Shown here: positions 26,595-33,726 of the stretch, in pieces | Position numbering within the stretch: position 1 is the stretch's first letter | How the letters are laid out: every line of letters starts with the position of its first letter | Assembly: GCA_938020445.1 (NCBI GenBank) | Contig: CALIIC010000127.1 | Span: 1 to 33,852 of the forward strand | Origin: an uncultured Flavobacteriaceae bacterium | Lineage (GTDB): Bacteria; Bacteroidota; Bacteroidia; Flavobacteriales; Flavobacteriaceae | Direction: 5' to 3' | Length of the DNA stretch: 33,852 nt | Program-made: the position numbers and the translations under genes | Notes under the pieces: model-generated | Seen by the model: only the letters and a program-made list of their open reading frames with translations | Database searches by the model: none | Told to the model about the DNA's origin: nothing

Positions 26595-26855
26595 GATCAA
26601 TTGGATTTGGATATTTCATATTTATAAGATAAATACGAATATAAAGAAGGAAAAAACTTGTTAAAATATAATGTTGTGAAAACCCATTTTTTGTAGATGA
26701 ACGTCGATTATTTGTAGTTCATCGATCGGTTACTACGGATAAATGGCGCATTATTTGTGAAACGATAAAGGTTCGGTTACAGGCAGAAAAAGGATGTACG
26801 GCTAGGAAAGACCGGCGTATTTACGGTATGGGTTCCGTTCAAAGGGATACAAAAA
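26595..26855. other. 261-bp intergenic region with inverted and direct repeats
   Basis: No gene found. GATGAAC (26696-26702) and GTTCATC (26717-26723) form a 7-bp inverted repeat with a 14-nt spacer. ATTATTTGT occurs at 26707-26715 and again at 26750-26758. No complete promoter was recognised for the minus-strand sugar transferase gene, and no clear terminator for the DD-peptidase gene. Confidence 0.35.
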
Positions 26856-28160
26856 TCAATAGGTATCGCGTATGCTTTCTAAAATGAGCTGCATTCGTTG
26901 TTTCACATCGGCTGTGGGTTGCCTAAAGTGATTGTTCATAAAACTGAAAATTAGGGTTTTACCTGAACGGGTCAAAAGATATCCACTTAAGCAGTAATTG
27001 TTGCCCAAACTTCCCGACTTGGCATATATATAAGGCTTTTCCCCTCCTTCATACCAGTTTTCAAGGGTTCCCGAGACACCGCCAACAGGAAAGAACGTGA
27101 ACAGCCGCTCTTTTGGTATTTCTACATAGAGTTTTTGTAGTATTTGTGTTAAGGATCGCGGTGAGAAGAGGTTGTAACGCGAAAGTCCGGAGCCGTCTAC
27201 CCATCTCGGAGGTTGTTCTAAATCTACGAGCTGATTAGCAAGTAGATGATCTTGGGCCAGACGTCCGTCTAAGGTGTCCGATAGGGTAGCGGATGCAAGG
27301 ATCAATAGCTGTTCTGCCAAAAAATTATCACTGACTACCATCATCCTTCTATACACCGAATCTGAAGCAACGCTGTACAGCAGCTGTTCAGGTCCCTTGG
27401 GCAATTCAGCTATAGATCCAATGGTTTTACCGCTAAGTTCTCCCAGAAGGGTACGTGTCAACAAAGGGCTTGTTTTAAATGGGATTGCAATAGTATCTTT
27501 TCGGTCAAAAGAATGATAAAAACGATTCTTTTCCTCTTCGCGATTGGTTTTAAAAGTAATAGCGGCAACACTGTCCTTAAAATATGAGGGCATCACCTTG
27601 GCAGTACCTTGGTTAAATAGGGTAACCACATTCCCATACAAGGGCAATCCACTTCGTTCGGGATGGTAGCCGTAACTGTAATCATCCCAAGCCCATCCCG
27701 GACCAAAACGTCCGCCTTTAAAATTGGAAAGATTTAGGGCGATATGCTTGTGCGAGTTTAAAAATTGAACGACCGTACTGTCCTTAAAATACGGATGCAA
27801 TTGCGTAGGGTCTCCCAAACCTTCCATATACAAGGTATCACCCTGCACGATATAACGTACAGACGGAATTTTTGAAGGGAGTAATTGAAGTGCCGTGTAC
27901 AACGTAGCGATTTTGACATTGCTGGCAGGTGTAAAATACTTCTGACCATTGTAATCAAAAAGTGTTTTCCCGTTGGAAGCATCGACAACGGTCAACCCTG
28001 TAAACTGATTTTTCGAGGCATCTGATTGCAATATTCGATGTGTATTTTTTTCGAACGCCCTATTTTTTGTGGAAGCACAAGCGGTACATAGTAAAACGCC
28101 CAAAACCGTAAAAAGGGGTTTTTTAAACAAAATCTGAAAAAAACTGAACGCTCGTACCAT
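26856..28160 (-). CDS. dacB: D-alanyl-D-alanine carboxypeptidase/endopeptidase (PBP4, DacB family)
   Basis: 434-aa class C penicillin-binding protein (peptidase S13). The N-terminus has a hydrophobic export signal (about 14-28) ending in CTACAS, a possible non-canonical lipobox. Active-site motifs are S80-N-V-K83 (SxxK), S277-D-N279 (SxN) and K381-S-G383 (KTG-like). The roughly 190-residue span between the first two motifs is the insertion typical of this family. It trims or cuts peptidoglycan cross-links in the periplasm. Not part of the polysaccharide operon by orientation or spacing. All catalytic residues are present. Confidence 0.9.
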   Translation of the reverse strand: MVRAFSFFQILFKKPLFTVLGVLLCTACASTKNRAFEKNTHRILQSDASKNQFTGLTVVDASNGKTLFDYNGQKYFTPASNVKIATLYTALQLLPSKIPSVRYIVQGDTLYMEGLGDPTQLHPYFKDSTVVQFLNSHKHIALNLSNFKGGRFGPGWAWDDYSYGYHPERSGLPLYGNVVTLFNQGTAKVMPSYFKDSVAAITFKTNREEEKNRFYHSFDRKDTIAIPFKTSPLLTRTLLGELSGKTIGSIAELPKGPEQLLYSVASDSVYRRMMVVSDNFLAEQLLILASATLSDTLDGRLAQDHLLANQLVDLEQPPRWVDGSGLSRYNLFSPRSLTQILQKLYVEIPKERLFTFFPVGGVSGTLENWYEGGEKPYIYAKSGSLGNNYCLSGYLLTRSGKTLIFSFMNNHFRQPTADVKQRMQLILESIRDTY

Positions 28161-28181
28161 CGATGTTTAGGGAGTTTAACA

Positions 28182-28215
28182 CGAAATTAGACAATTTTTA
28201 ACTAGCCACCCACAA
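28182..28215 (-). promoter_or_regulatory. possible promoter for the PBP4 gene
   Basis: On the minus strand TAATTTCG (28182-28189) matches TAnnTTTG at all but one base. A TTG (28213-28215) lies 23 bp upstream, at the edge of the accepted spacing. Weak. Confidence 0.3.
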
Positions 28216-28272
28216 TAAATGAGGCATTTTTTAGTTAACTTGGGTAGACAACCTAATTAAACATTTTGATAT

Positions 28273-28470
28273 ATGGCTAGAGCTATGCTGGAGTACACGA
28301 AAACCGTGTTACAAAAAGTTAGTTTCGATACGAGATTATTTTGTAAAGAAGTGAAAAAAGCAATTTCTAGATTGCTGCCTGAAGAAGTGGAAGAGCTAAA
28401 ACAATGGTTGAAGCAATTTCTAACCGATAAACCGGAATTACAAGAAAGTTTACTTTACTTGAAAGCATAA
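28273..28470 (+). CDS. conserved small Bacteroidota protein of unknown function
   Basis: 65-aa basic, helical protein. The opening MARAMLEYTKTVLQKVSFD followed by LFCKEVKKAISRLLPEEVEELKQWL is one I recognise as a short protein recurring across Flavobacteria and related Bacteroidota, so it is a true gene rather than a chance frame. There is no membrane segment or signal. It is a single-gene unit: divergent from the PBP4 gene upstream, and followed 4 bp after its stop by a strong terminator. Function unknown; size and charge would fit a regulator or an RNA- or protein-binding factor, but nothing shows this directly. Confidence 0.8.
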   Translation: MARAMLEYTKTVLQKVSFDTRLFCKEVKKAISRLLPEEVEELKQWLKQFLTDKPELQESLLYLKA

Positions 28471-28473
28471 TAC

Positions 28474-28504
28474 AAAAGCCCTGACCAACCGTCGGGGTTT
28501 TTTT
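28474..28504 (+). terminator. intrinsic terminator after the 65-aa protein gene
   Basis: AAAGCCCTGAC (28475-28485), 5-nt loop, GTCGGGGTTTT: an 11-bp stem with two G-T pairs, running into a 7-T tract. Its left arm equals that of the terminator at 6737. Confidence 0.88.
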
Positions 28505-28573
28505 ATACCCACAACCCCAAAAATACCCTCGTACATTATTCTTTGGTCCGTTGAACCTCATAAATGCAGTTGC

Positions 28574-28999
28574 ATGCCACAGCTAAAATACTTCTTCTTT
28601 ACTGTTGTTCTTGTCTTTGCCTCCTGTAATAGCGGAGGAACAAATAAAGTAACCTCCGAAGCTCCATTAAGTATCCATAACATCGTAGGTAATTGGGAAT
28701 TGTCGCAGACAAAGATCAGTCCGGGAGGCCCCGTTGAATGGTCTATGGCCGAAAATAAAAACACCTATCGATTTGAATTGAATGGCAGCTACATCTATTT
28801 GGATAACGGGAATGAGGAACGTAGTCACCTAGGTACTTATAACGTAAAAGACAACGAATTACAACTTACCCATACTGCAGGGGGTGAGGAGGCAAAAACA
28901 GCTACCTACCGTATGACTTTATCAAACTCCGAGTTAATCCTTGATTTTGTGGGATGTAGTGAAGAATGCCGTTTAAAATATAAAAGAATTGCAGAGTAA
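28574..28999 (+). CDS. lipocalin-like lipoprotein
   Basis: 141-aa probable lipoprotein. A hydrophobic signal (about 6-17) ends in VFASC, placing the lipidated Cys at about residue 18, followed by a short Ser/Gly linker. The mature part (SIHNIVGNWELSQTKI..., then YRFELNGSYIY and GTYNVKDNELQLTH) has the N-terminal GxW and repeated beta hairpins of the lipocalin-like families common in Flavobacteria. Ligand unknown. It ends 1 bp from the convergent oxyR gene. No acidic export signal follows the Cys, so inner-face placement in the outer membrane is likely. Confidence 0.72.
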   Translation: MPQLKYFFFTVVLVFASCNSGGTNKVTSEAPLSIHNIVGNWELSQTKISPGGPVEWSMAENKNTYRFELNGSYIYLDNGNEERSHLGTYNVKDNELQLTHTAGGEEAKTATYRMTLSNSELILDFVGCSEECRLKYKRIAE

Positions 29000-29000
29000 T

Positions 29001-29939
29001 CTATTTGCTCAGGGGGCTAATGATTTTTACATCTTGAAAAGCAATTGCACCCCGTATTACCGAAGATATGACATCTTTTAAAGCCTCAATAATCTGTATT
29101 TTCAACTCGTTTTTGTGATATATTAAGCTTACTTCCCGCGCCGGGCTCGGCTCATTGAAGTGTTTTAGATTTTTGCTCTTTTCCGCATCAAGTTCTAGTG
29201 TATTTAGGAAAGGAAGCAAGGTCATGCCCAAACCTTCATTGGCCAAATTCACCATTGTTTCAAAGCTACCGCTCTGCAATTGAAAGTGGTCTTCAGTGAA
29301 ATTTTTGGGTGCCTTGCAGAGGTTAATGACCCCATCGCGAAAGCAATGGCCATCTTGCAATAACAGTACATCGTTGATTTCCAAATCAGAAGGGTTCAAT
29401 TTATCACTATTGCCAAGTCTATGGTTTTTGGGTACATACCCTACAAAAGGTTCATAATACAACGGCCGCTCCTTAATATATTCTATTTCCAAAGGGGTCG
29501 CCGCGATGGCGGCATCTAAATGACCGTCGTGAATATTACGGATCATACTTTCAGTGCCTTGTTCCTTGATAATCAGATTTACTTTGGGATATTTATGGAT
29601 AAAAGTCTTCAGAAACATAGGCAGCAGCGTAGGCATCACCGTTGGGATGATCCCTAGCGTAAAATCACCTCCTATAAACCCTTTTTCCTGATCCACGATG
29701 TCTTTGATACGACCTGCCTCGTTGACAATATTTTTTGCTTGGGCAATTATTTTTTTTCCCACTTCGGTAATCCCGATGGGTTTTTTACTTCTGTCAAAAA
29801 TTAAGACATTCAGTTCATCTTCCAACTTTTGCACCTGCATACTCAACGTTGGTTGCGTAACAAAGCTTTTCTGCGCTGCCAAAGTGAAATTTTTATATTC
29901 GGCTACGGCCAGTACGTATTGTAATTGGGTAATCGTCAT
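29001..29939 (-). CDS. oxyR: OxyR, hydrogen-peroxide-sensing LysR regulator
   Basis: 312-aa LysR-type regulator. The helix-turn-helix is at residues 1-60 (TLAAQKSFVTQPTLSMQVQK). The effector domain contains DGHCFRDGVINLC, with Cys at 199 and 208, the same positions as the redox pair of E. coli OxyR. Peroxide forms the C199-C208 disulfide and switches the protein to an activator of catalase, peroxiredoxin and similar genes. The target genes are not in this window. It is convergent with the lipoprotein gene. A -7-like box lies 20 bp upstream. Confidence 0.95.
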   Translation of the reverse strand: MTITQLQYVLAVAEYKNFTLAAQKSFVTQPTLSMQVQKLEDELNVLIFDRSKKPIGITEVGKKIIAQAKNIVNEAGRIKDIVDQEKGFIGGDFTLGIIPTVMPTLLPMFLKTFIHKYPKVNLIIKEQGTESMIRNIHDGHLDAAIAATPLEIEYIKERPLYYEPFVGYVPKNHRLGNSDKLNPSDLEINDVLLLQDGHCFRDGVINLCKAPKNFTEDHFQLQSGSFETMVNLANEGLGMTLLPFLNTLELDAEKSKNLKHFNEPSPAREVSLIYHKNELKIQIIEALKDVISSVIRGAIAFQDVKIISPLSK

Positions 29940-30223
29940 GTGTTCTTTTTATGCCTGACAAAAATACTAAAACCATCAATAAATCTTATAGTTTTTTGAT
30001 TATTTATGCTATAAATTGATAGTGTTTAAGGAGGTATAGGGGTTTGGGATAAGTGGTTTCAATAAAAAATAGGAGCATCTTGACTGCTGAAAATGTTTCG
30101 TTACCTACAAACTTTAGTATTTCACGTATCTTAAATCAGTTTTTAATAGATTTTAGAGGGTCTGAATTTAAACGTAGGAAGACACACTAAAACCAATTGT
30201 ATTGCTAGGTATCTCGGGGTACA
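29940..30223. other. 284-bp A+T-rich intergenic region upstream of oxyR
   Basis: On the minus strand TATTTTTG (29959-29966) is a full -7 match near oxyR, without a clear -33. TTATAG (29986-29991) and CTATAA (30009-30014) form a spaced inverted repeat, and CTAT-N6-ATAG lies at 30009-30022; one may be a LysR-type operator for autoregulation. No gene seen in the remaining 200 bp. No clear terminator for the LytTR gene. Confidence 0.35.
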
Positions 30224-30973
30224 TTAAGAATTAAAACTATTGAGTAATTGTGCTAACTTTTCTTTATTTCTTGCTGTTATGTTAATGCGGGTATTATCAC
30301 TTAAGATAACGGTCTCTTTTTTATAAACAGATTTCACATGATTCATATTGACCAAAGAAAACCTACCGAGTCTATGAAAACCTTTATAGGATAATATGTT
30401 TTCATAATATTTCAGAGCATTTGATGCAAGCAGTGTTTTACCTGACATCATGTAAAACTGAGTGTAATTTCCTTCCGCCTTACAGTGAATAATCTCCTTA
30501 ATATCTATTACTACATGTTCTGTTCCCACGTGTAGTAAGAATTTGGTCCCATTCTGTTGCACAAAATCCTTTAAAATTTCTAAACGATTATGCTCGAACA
30601 GCCTTTTCTTTTTAATTTTAAATTGATTTATGGCCCGCAACACTTCAGTATCGTCATAAGGTTTGGTTAAATAGGTAAATGCAAAATAGTCAAAAGCATT
30701 TTTCATAAATTCGCCATGAGCCGTAATAAATATGATCTCAAAAAACGGATTGTCAAGTTGATCCAAAATATCAAAAGCTTTGCCATCACTTAAAATAATG
30801 TCCATCAAAATCAAATCTGGCCTATGCTTCAAAATTGCCTCAACAGATGCGTTTATTGTTTGACAAGTACCTAAAACTTCTACCTGGGGTACTTTCTCTC
30901 GCAGTAAATTTTCCAAGTGGTCAGAAGCTACTTTATTATCTTCTATTATAAGTGTCTTGATTTTTTGACTCAT
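30224..30973 (-). CDS. LytTR family response regulator
   Basis: 249-aa two-component regulator. The receiver domain (about 5-120) has the acidic pair E11/D12, phospho-acceptor D58 in LILMDIIL, T84 and K104 in LTKPYDD. The LytTR DNA-binding domain is at about 140-247 (HVVIDIKEIIHCKAEGNYTQFY, FHRLGRFSLVNMNHV). LytTR proteins bind pairs of 9-bp direct repeats spaced by 12-13 bp. It is divergent from, and 47 bp away from, the LytS-type kinase gene, its likely partner. A matching direct repeat is present before the RiPP precursor gene at 32917. Confidence 0.93.
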   Translation of the reverse strand: MSQKIKTLIIEDNKVASDHLENLLREKVPQVEVLGTCQTINASVEAILKHRPDLILMDIILSDGKAFDILDQLDNPFFEIIFITAHGEFMKNAFDYFAFTYLTKPYDDTEVLRAINQFKIKKKRLFEHNRLEILKDFVQQNGTKFLLHVGTEHVVIDIKEIIHCKAEGNYTQFYMMSGKTLLASNALKYYENILSYKGFHRLGRFSLVNMNHVKSVYKKETVILSDNTRINITARNKEKLAQLLNSFNS

Positions 30974-30993
30974 TTATTTTTTATCTAGCTTTG
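30965..30993 (+). promoter_or_regulatory. Bacteroidota-type promoter for the histidine kinase gene
   Basis: TTG (30965-30967), 18-bp spacer, TAGCTTTG (30986-30993), a full match to TTG-N17-23-TAnnTTTG. The -33 element lies within the first codons of the divergent LytTR gene, so the two genes may be coordinately regulated. Confidence 0.55.
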
Positions 30994-31020
30994 ATGGGTA
31001 TGACATAACCGTAACCATTT

Positions 31021-32907
31021 ATGAGAACCTTCATCTTCTTTTTACTATTCTTGATACACTTGGGTTGCTACGGCCAAGAAATTAAATATACGCAACAAGC
31101 TGCAGATTCATTTAAAATTAAACCACTAAATGAGGAGAACCTTGAAAAGTTTAAGCAAATACTAAAGTCAGACGAACAGCTTTTTGGGTGGACTAAATAC
31201 TATGCCTATTTAGGGTACCGAAAAGCAGTAATTAAAGAACATGATTCCGCAAAGTGGTATGCCAAAAAGGCAATAGATGTATTTCAAAATCTTTACCAAA
31301 AACACCCAAATGAAGAAAAGTGCCTCGTGCAGGCGTACTATGCACTTGGATTTATTGCCCGATTGGAAGAGCGCTTCGAAGCATCTACGACGCATATGCT
31401 TAGTGCATTAAAAATAGCGGAAGATTATGAGGTACCGCTAAAATCATACATTACCAATACCATTGCCAACAATAAGCTTTCACTAGGTAATTATGAAAAT
31501 GCGCTGGTTTACTATAAGAGAAACCTACAAGACAGTCTGTTTATAAAATCTCCACAGGCCGAAATTACCAACCTTACCAAAGTTGGGATTTTGTATCTTG
31601 AAGGATATCTCAACCAACCCGATTCTGCAAAATTCTATTTAAAAAAAGCATTAACAAGAAGTCTTAATACCGAATACAAAAACAACGTACCTTATATATA
31701 TGCCAATCTTGCCGATTATTTCAGAGGCAAAAATGAGGATTCGACCTTATTTTATTACAGAGAGTCGAAAGTAGCCTTCGAAGATTTTGTAGTAGATAAA
31801 AACTCTTCTCCAGATAATACTGATTTATATCAAATTACAAATAACAGCTATGTCGCGATATTTGAAAACCAAATTCCACGAGCTATAAAAGACTTGAATT
31901 TTGTGGTCGATAGCTTACGGAATAATATACATGATAGAAACGATCGGGATATTTTAAGAACGGCCTATGACAATCTGGTATTGGCATATGAAAAAAGCGA
32001 CAATTTCAAAGCAGCCACCGTTTTATTGAAAGAAAGACAAGTGTTTGAAATTGAGTTTCAACAATTACAGCTAACCCAACAACTCGAAAAATTAGAATTG
32101 GAATTTGAGACCAAAAAGAAAGAGGAAGAAATTCTAAGCTTAAAAAAAGAAGCGGAAACAACCGCAACAATTCTGCAACAACAACGTATCATTGGCTATA
32201 GCGCCATTGGTGGTGGTTTATTGTTACTGGGCATTGGATGGTTGATTTATAAACAAAAAAGACTGAACGAAAAATTCAAACTTGTTTCGTTGGAACAACG
32301 TCTTCTGCGTTCACAGATGAACCCCCATTTTTTGTTCAATGCCTTAACAACAGCAGCTCTTTTGATAGATGAAAAGGCGGAAAAGGCAAAAGGGTATATC
32401 GTAAAATTGGCAAAATTACTTCGATTGACCCTTGAGAATTCTAGAGAAGATTTTGTTTCATTAGACAGTGAAATAGAGGCCTTCACTAGTTATTTACAGT
32501 TGCAATCGGATTTCTCTGAGAAATTTGATTATGATATAACGATAGATTCTAATCTAGAAACGGAGTATATAGCCATTCCACCAATGCTCATTCAACCCTT
32601 TCTTGAAAATGCGGTACTTCACGGTATAGGAAACTCAAAAAACCGAGGTGATATCAAAATCTCAATTAAGAAAGCAACTTCCGATACCGTTGTTTGCACC
32701 ATCACCGATAATGGGATAGGCCTTGCACAAAAAATGAATAGCAATACCGGAAACCACGAATCACTGTCGCTCAAAATCGTACAAGAACGATTGGCTCTTT
32801 ACCACAAAAGCAATGAGACGCTCGTTAGCCTTCAAAATTTAAAAGAAGTTGATCCAAATTTGAACGGCACTCAAATAATGTTTTCCATTCCTTTTGATAC
32901 ACTTTAG
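31021..32907 (+). CDS. TPR-containing LytS/YehU-type sensor histidine kinase
   Basis: 628-aa membrane sensor. A signal peptide (about 1-18, ending CYGQ) is followed by a periplasmic TPR-like helical region (about 35-345), a coiled-coil rich in Glu/Lys/Gln (about 345-388), one membrane helix (about 390-411), and a cytosolic His_kinase domain (PF06580 type) with phospho-acceptor H436 in MNPHFLFNAL. The ATPase domain has LENAVLHGIG near 530 and DNGIGL near 563. The periplasmic TPR sensor may bind a peptide, glycan or protein signal. It pairs with the divergent LytTR regulator. The RiPP precursor gene follows on the same strand after 130 bp. Confidence 0.93.
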   Translation: MRTFIFFLLFLIHLGCYGQEIKYTQQAADSFKIKPLNEENLEKFKQILKSDEQLFGWTKYYAYLGYRKAVIKEHDSAKWYAKKAIDVFQNLYQKHPNEEKCLVQAYYALGFIARLEERFEASTTHMLSALKIAEDYEVPLKSYITNTIANNKLSLGNYENALVYYKRNLQDSLFIKSPQAEITNLTKVGILYLEGYLNQPDSAKFYLKKALTRSLNTEYKNNVPYIYANLADYFRGKNEDSTLFYYRESKVAFEDFVVDKNSSPDNTDLYQITNNSYVAIFENQIPRAIKDLNFVVDSLRNNIHDRNDRDILRTAYDNLVLAYEKSDNFKAATVLLKERQVFEIEFQQLQLTQQLEKLELEFETKKKEEEILSLKKEAETTATILQQQRIIGYSAIGGGLLLLGIGWLIYKQKRLNEKFKLVSLEQRLLRSQMNPHFLFNALTTAALLIDEKAEKAKGYIVKLAKLLRLTLENSREDFVSLDSEIEAFTSYLQLQSDFSEKFDYDITIDSNLETEYIAIPPMLIQPFLENAVLHGIGNSKNRGDIKISIKKATSDTVVCTITDNGIGLAQKMNSNTGNHESLSLKIVQERLALYHKSNETLVSLQNLKEVDPNLNGTQIMFSIPFDTL

Positions 32908-32916
32908 AAAATGAAA

Positions 32917-32946
32917 ACCGTTTAGATGTTGTTTTCCTGCGTTAAA
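32917..32946 (+). promoter_or_regulatory. candidate LytTR-binding direct repeat
   Basis: ACCGTTTAG (32917-32925) fits the LytTR consensus [TA][AC][CA]GTTN[AG][TG] at every position. TGCGTTAAA (32938-32946) fits six of eight specified positions. The 12-bp spacer gives a 21-bp repeat period, the geometry known for LytTR regulators. It is 91 bp before the RiPP precursor start, suggesting control by the adjacent LytTR protein. Confidence 0.5.
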
Positions 32947-32995
32947 AGAATGTGTTATACACTTCGTACATAACTACTTATATTCAATGTATATA

Positions 32996-33035
32996 TACTT
33001 TAATTTAAGGTATTATTAATCCTTAAATTAAAGTA
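32996..33035 (+). promoter_or_regulatory. perfect 15-bp inverted repeat ending 2 nt before the RiPP start codon
   Basis: Left arm TACTTTAATTTAAGG (32996-33010), 10-nt loop, right arm CCTTAAATTAAAGTA (33021-33035), and ATG at 33038. In RNA this would form a long hairpin covering the ribosome-landing region; in DNA it is a 40-bp operator-sized palindrome. It could gate translation or bind a regulator. Confidence 0.7.
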
Positions 33036-33037
33036 GT

Positions 33038-33253
33038 ATGAAAAAAAAGAATCTAGGGAGCTTGTCTTTGAATAAAAAGATAGTTTCAAATTTGAATTTA
33101 GAATCGATTGTTGGGGGTACAGGTGATGAGTTCACTTGGAATGCGGACTGTGCCAGACCAACAGTGACTACGAATGACACCTCGGTACATTGCGGAAATA
33201 CAACAGTTCCAGCGCCTACTTTAGCGGGGCGTTCCGTATGTATTTGTAGATAG
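33038..33253 (+). CDS. RiPP precursor peptide, class I lanthipeptide-like (GG leader)
   Basis: 71-aa precursor. The leader MKKKNLGSLSLNKKIVSNL resembles the Bacteroidota class I lanthipeptide-type leader (K-rich start, SLNKKxxSNLN) and ends in a double-glycine site G26-G27 (LESIVGG) for a C39-type peptidase/exporter. The 44-residue core has four Cys (38, 52, 68, 70) and eleven Ser/Thr (nine Thr, two Ser), suited to dehydration and thioether rings; disulfides or another RiPP class cannot be excluded. Its closest neighbours are the TPR/LytS kinase and LytTR regulator. No LanB, LanC, radical SAM or ABC exporter gene is in the window. Regulation is suggested by the repeat at 32917 and the hairpin at 32996. 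Confidence 0.75.
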   Translation: MKKKNLGSLSLNKKIVSNLNLESIVGGTGDEFTWNADCARPTVTTNDTSVHCGNTTVPAPTLAGRSVCICR

Positions 33254-33260
33254 GGAAAAG

Positions 33261-33305
33261 TTGCCAAAGGCAATTATAGGTCTTGTATAGTTTTTTCAAT
33301 TGCCT
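33261..33305 (+). repeat. overlapping, mutually exclusive inverted repeats
   Basis: TTGCC (33261-33265) can pair with GGCAA (33269-33273). The same central segment, as AGGCAATT (33268-33275), can instead pair with AATTGCCT (33298-33305), a perfect 8-bp match. A run of six T lies between (33291-33296). The layout resembles a switch between two RNA structures just after the RiPP stop codon. Confidence 0.5.
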
Positions 33306-33352
33306 CTTTAGGTTGATGAAATTTTTGATTTGAACCTCTGTTGAAATTTTAG

Positions 33353-33381
33353 GCTGCCTAAATAAGTTTAGGCAGCTTTTT
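33353..33381 (+). terminator. intrinsic terminator after the RiPP gene
   Basis: Perfect 10-bp stem GCTGCCTAAA (33353-33362) / TTTAGGCAGC (33367-33376), 4-nt loop, then five T. It ends the RiPP transcript about 100 nt after the stop codon. Confidence 0.88.
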
Positions 33382-33469
33382 ATCTGTGGTCATTAACTTT
33401 TCCTCAATCGATATGAAACTAACTACAATGCCACGGATGTTCCCCACAACTCCTGTTTAAAATCATCTT

Positions 33470-33592
33470 TTACCACGTGACTTTTAGCTCATTCAACTTA
33501 ACGAAAAGCGTAGAATAAATTTCTTCTAGGTCATTTGGAATCACTGTAAATAGGATTTCCCGAATAGCCACATTCTGGAATCGGTAGTTCAC
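33470..33592 (-). CDS. possible 40-aa ORF or gene remnant
   Basis: Minus-strand frame from GTG at 33592 to TAA at 33470. The translation (…NVAIREILFTVIPNDLEEIY…LNELKVTW) has the amphipathic look of real protein, but there is no ATG and no recognised family. The frame stays open upstream into the DUF2141 terminator, so it may be a decayed gene tail. Weak support. Confidence 0.2.
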   Translation of the reverse strand: MNYRFQNVAIREILFTVIPNDLEEIYSTLFVKLNELKVTW

Positions 33593-33648
33593 CTGAAAAC
33601 AAAGAAATTTTCTAAAATATGCACAAGCGGTGCTTTGTACAAAAAGAA

Positions 33649-33676
33649 AAAAGCCCCCACATTTGTGAAGGCTTTT
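33649..33676 (-). terminator. intrinsic terminator for the DUF2141 gene
   Basis: AAAAGCC (33649-33655) / GGCTTTT (33670-33676) with inner CACA/TGTG pairing and one CC-AA mismatch. On the minus strand the stem is followed by a T-rich tract, in the right place 50 bp after the DUF2141 stop. Confidence 0.7.
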
Positions 33677-33726
33677 ATGTATTTACGGGGCTTACTAGCT
33701 ATGAACCAGTGCGTAATGCCCTGGTA

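Larger units (their letters stand above)
33254..33726. other. 473-bp region between the RiPP gene and the DUF2141 gene
   Basis: It holds overlapping inverted repeats (33261-33305), a strong plus-strand terminator (33353-33381), a possible short minus-strand frame (33470-33592), and the minus-strand terminator of the DUF2141 gene (33649-33676). No other coding sequence is apparent. Confidence 0.5.

Noticed and set aside
26689..26758. Short direct and inverted repeats as a CRISPR or attachment site
   Set aside because: Repeat units are only 7-9 bp, irregularly spaced, with no tRNA or integrase nearby.
29986..30014. E. coli-style OxyR site (ATAG-N7-CTAT) upstream of oxyR
   Set aside because: ATAG and CTAT are present but spaced by 17 bp rather than 7, so the known consensus is not met; kept only as a spaced repeat.
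30994..31020. A second LytTR repeat in the kinase-regulator intergenic region (ACCGTAACC-like)
   Set aside because: It breaks the central GTT and has no partner at a 12-13-bp spacing.
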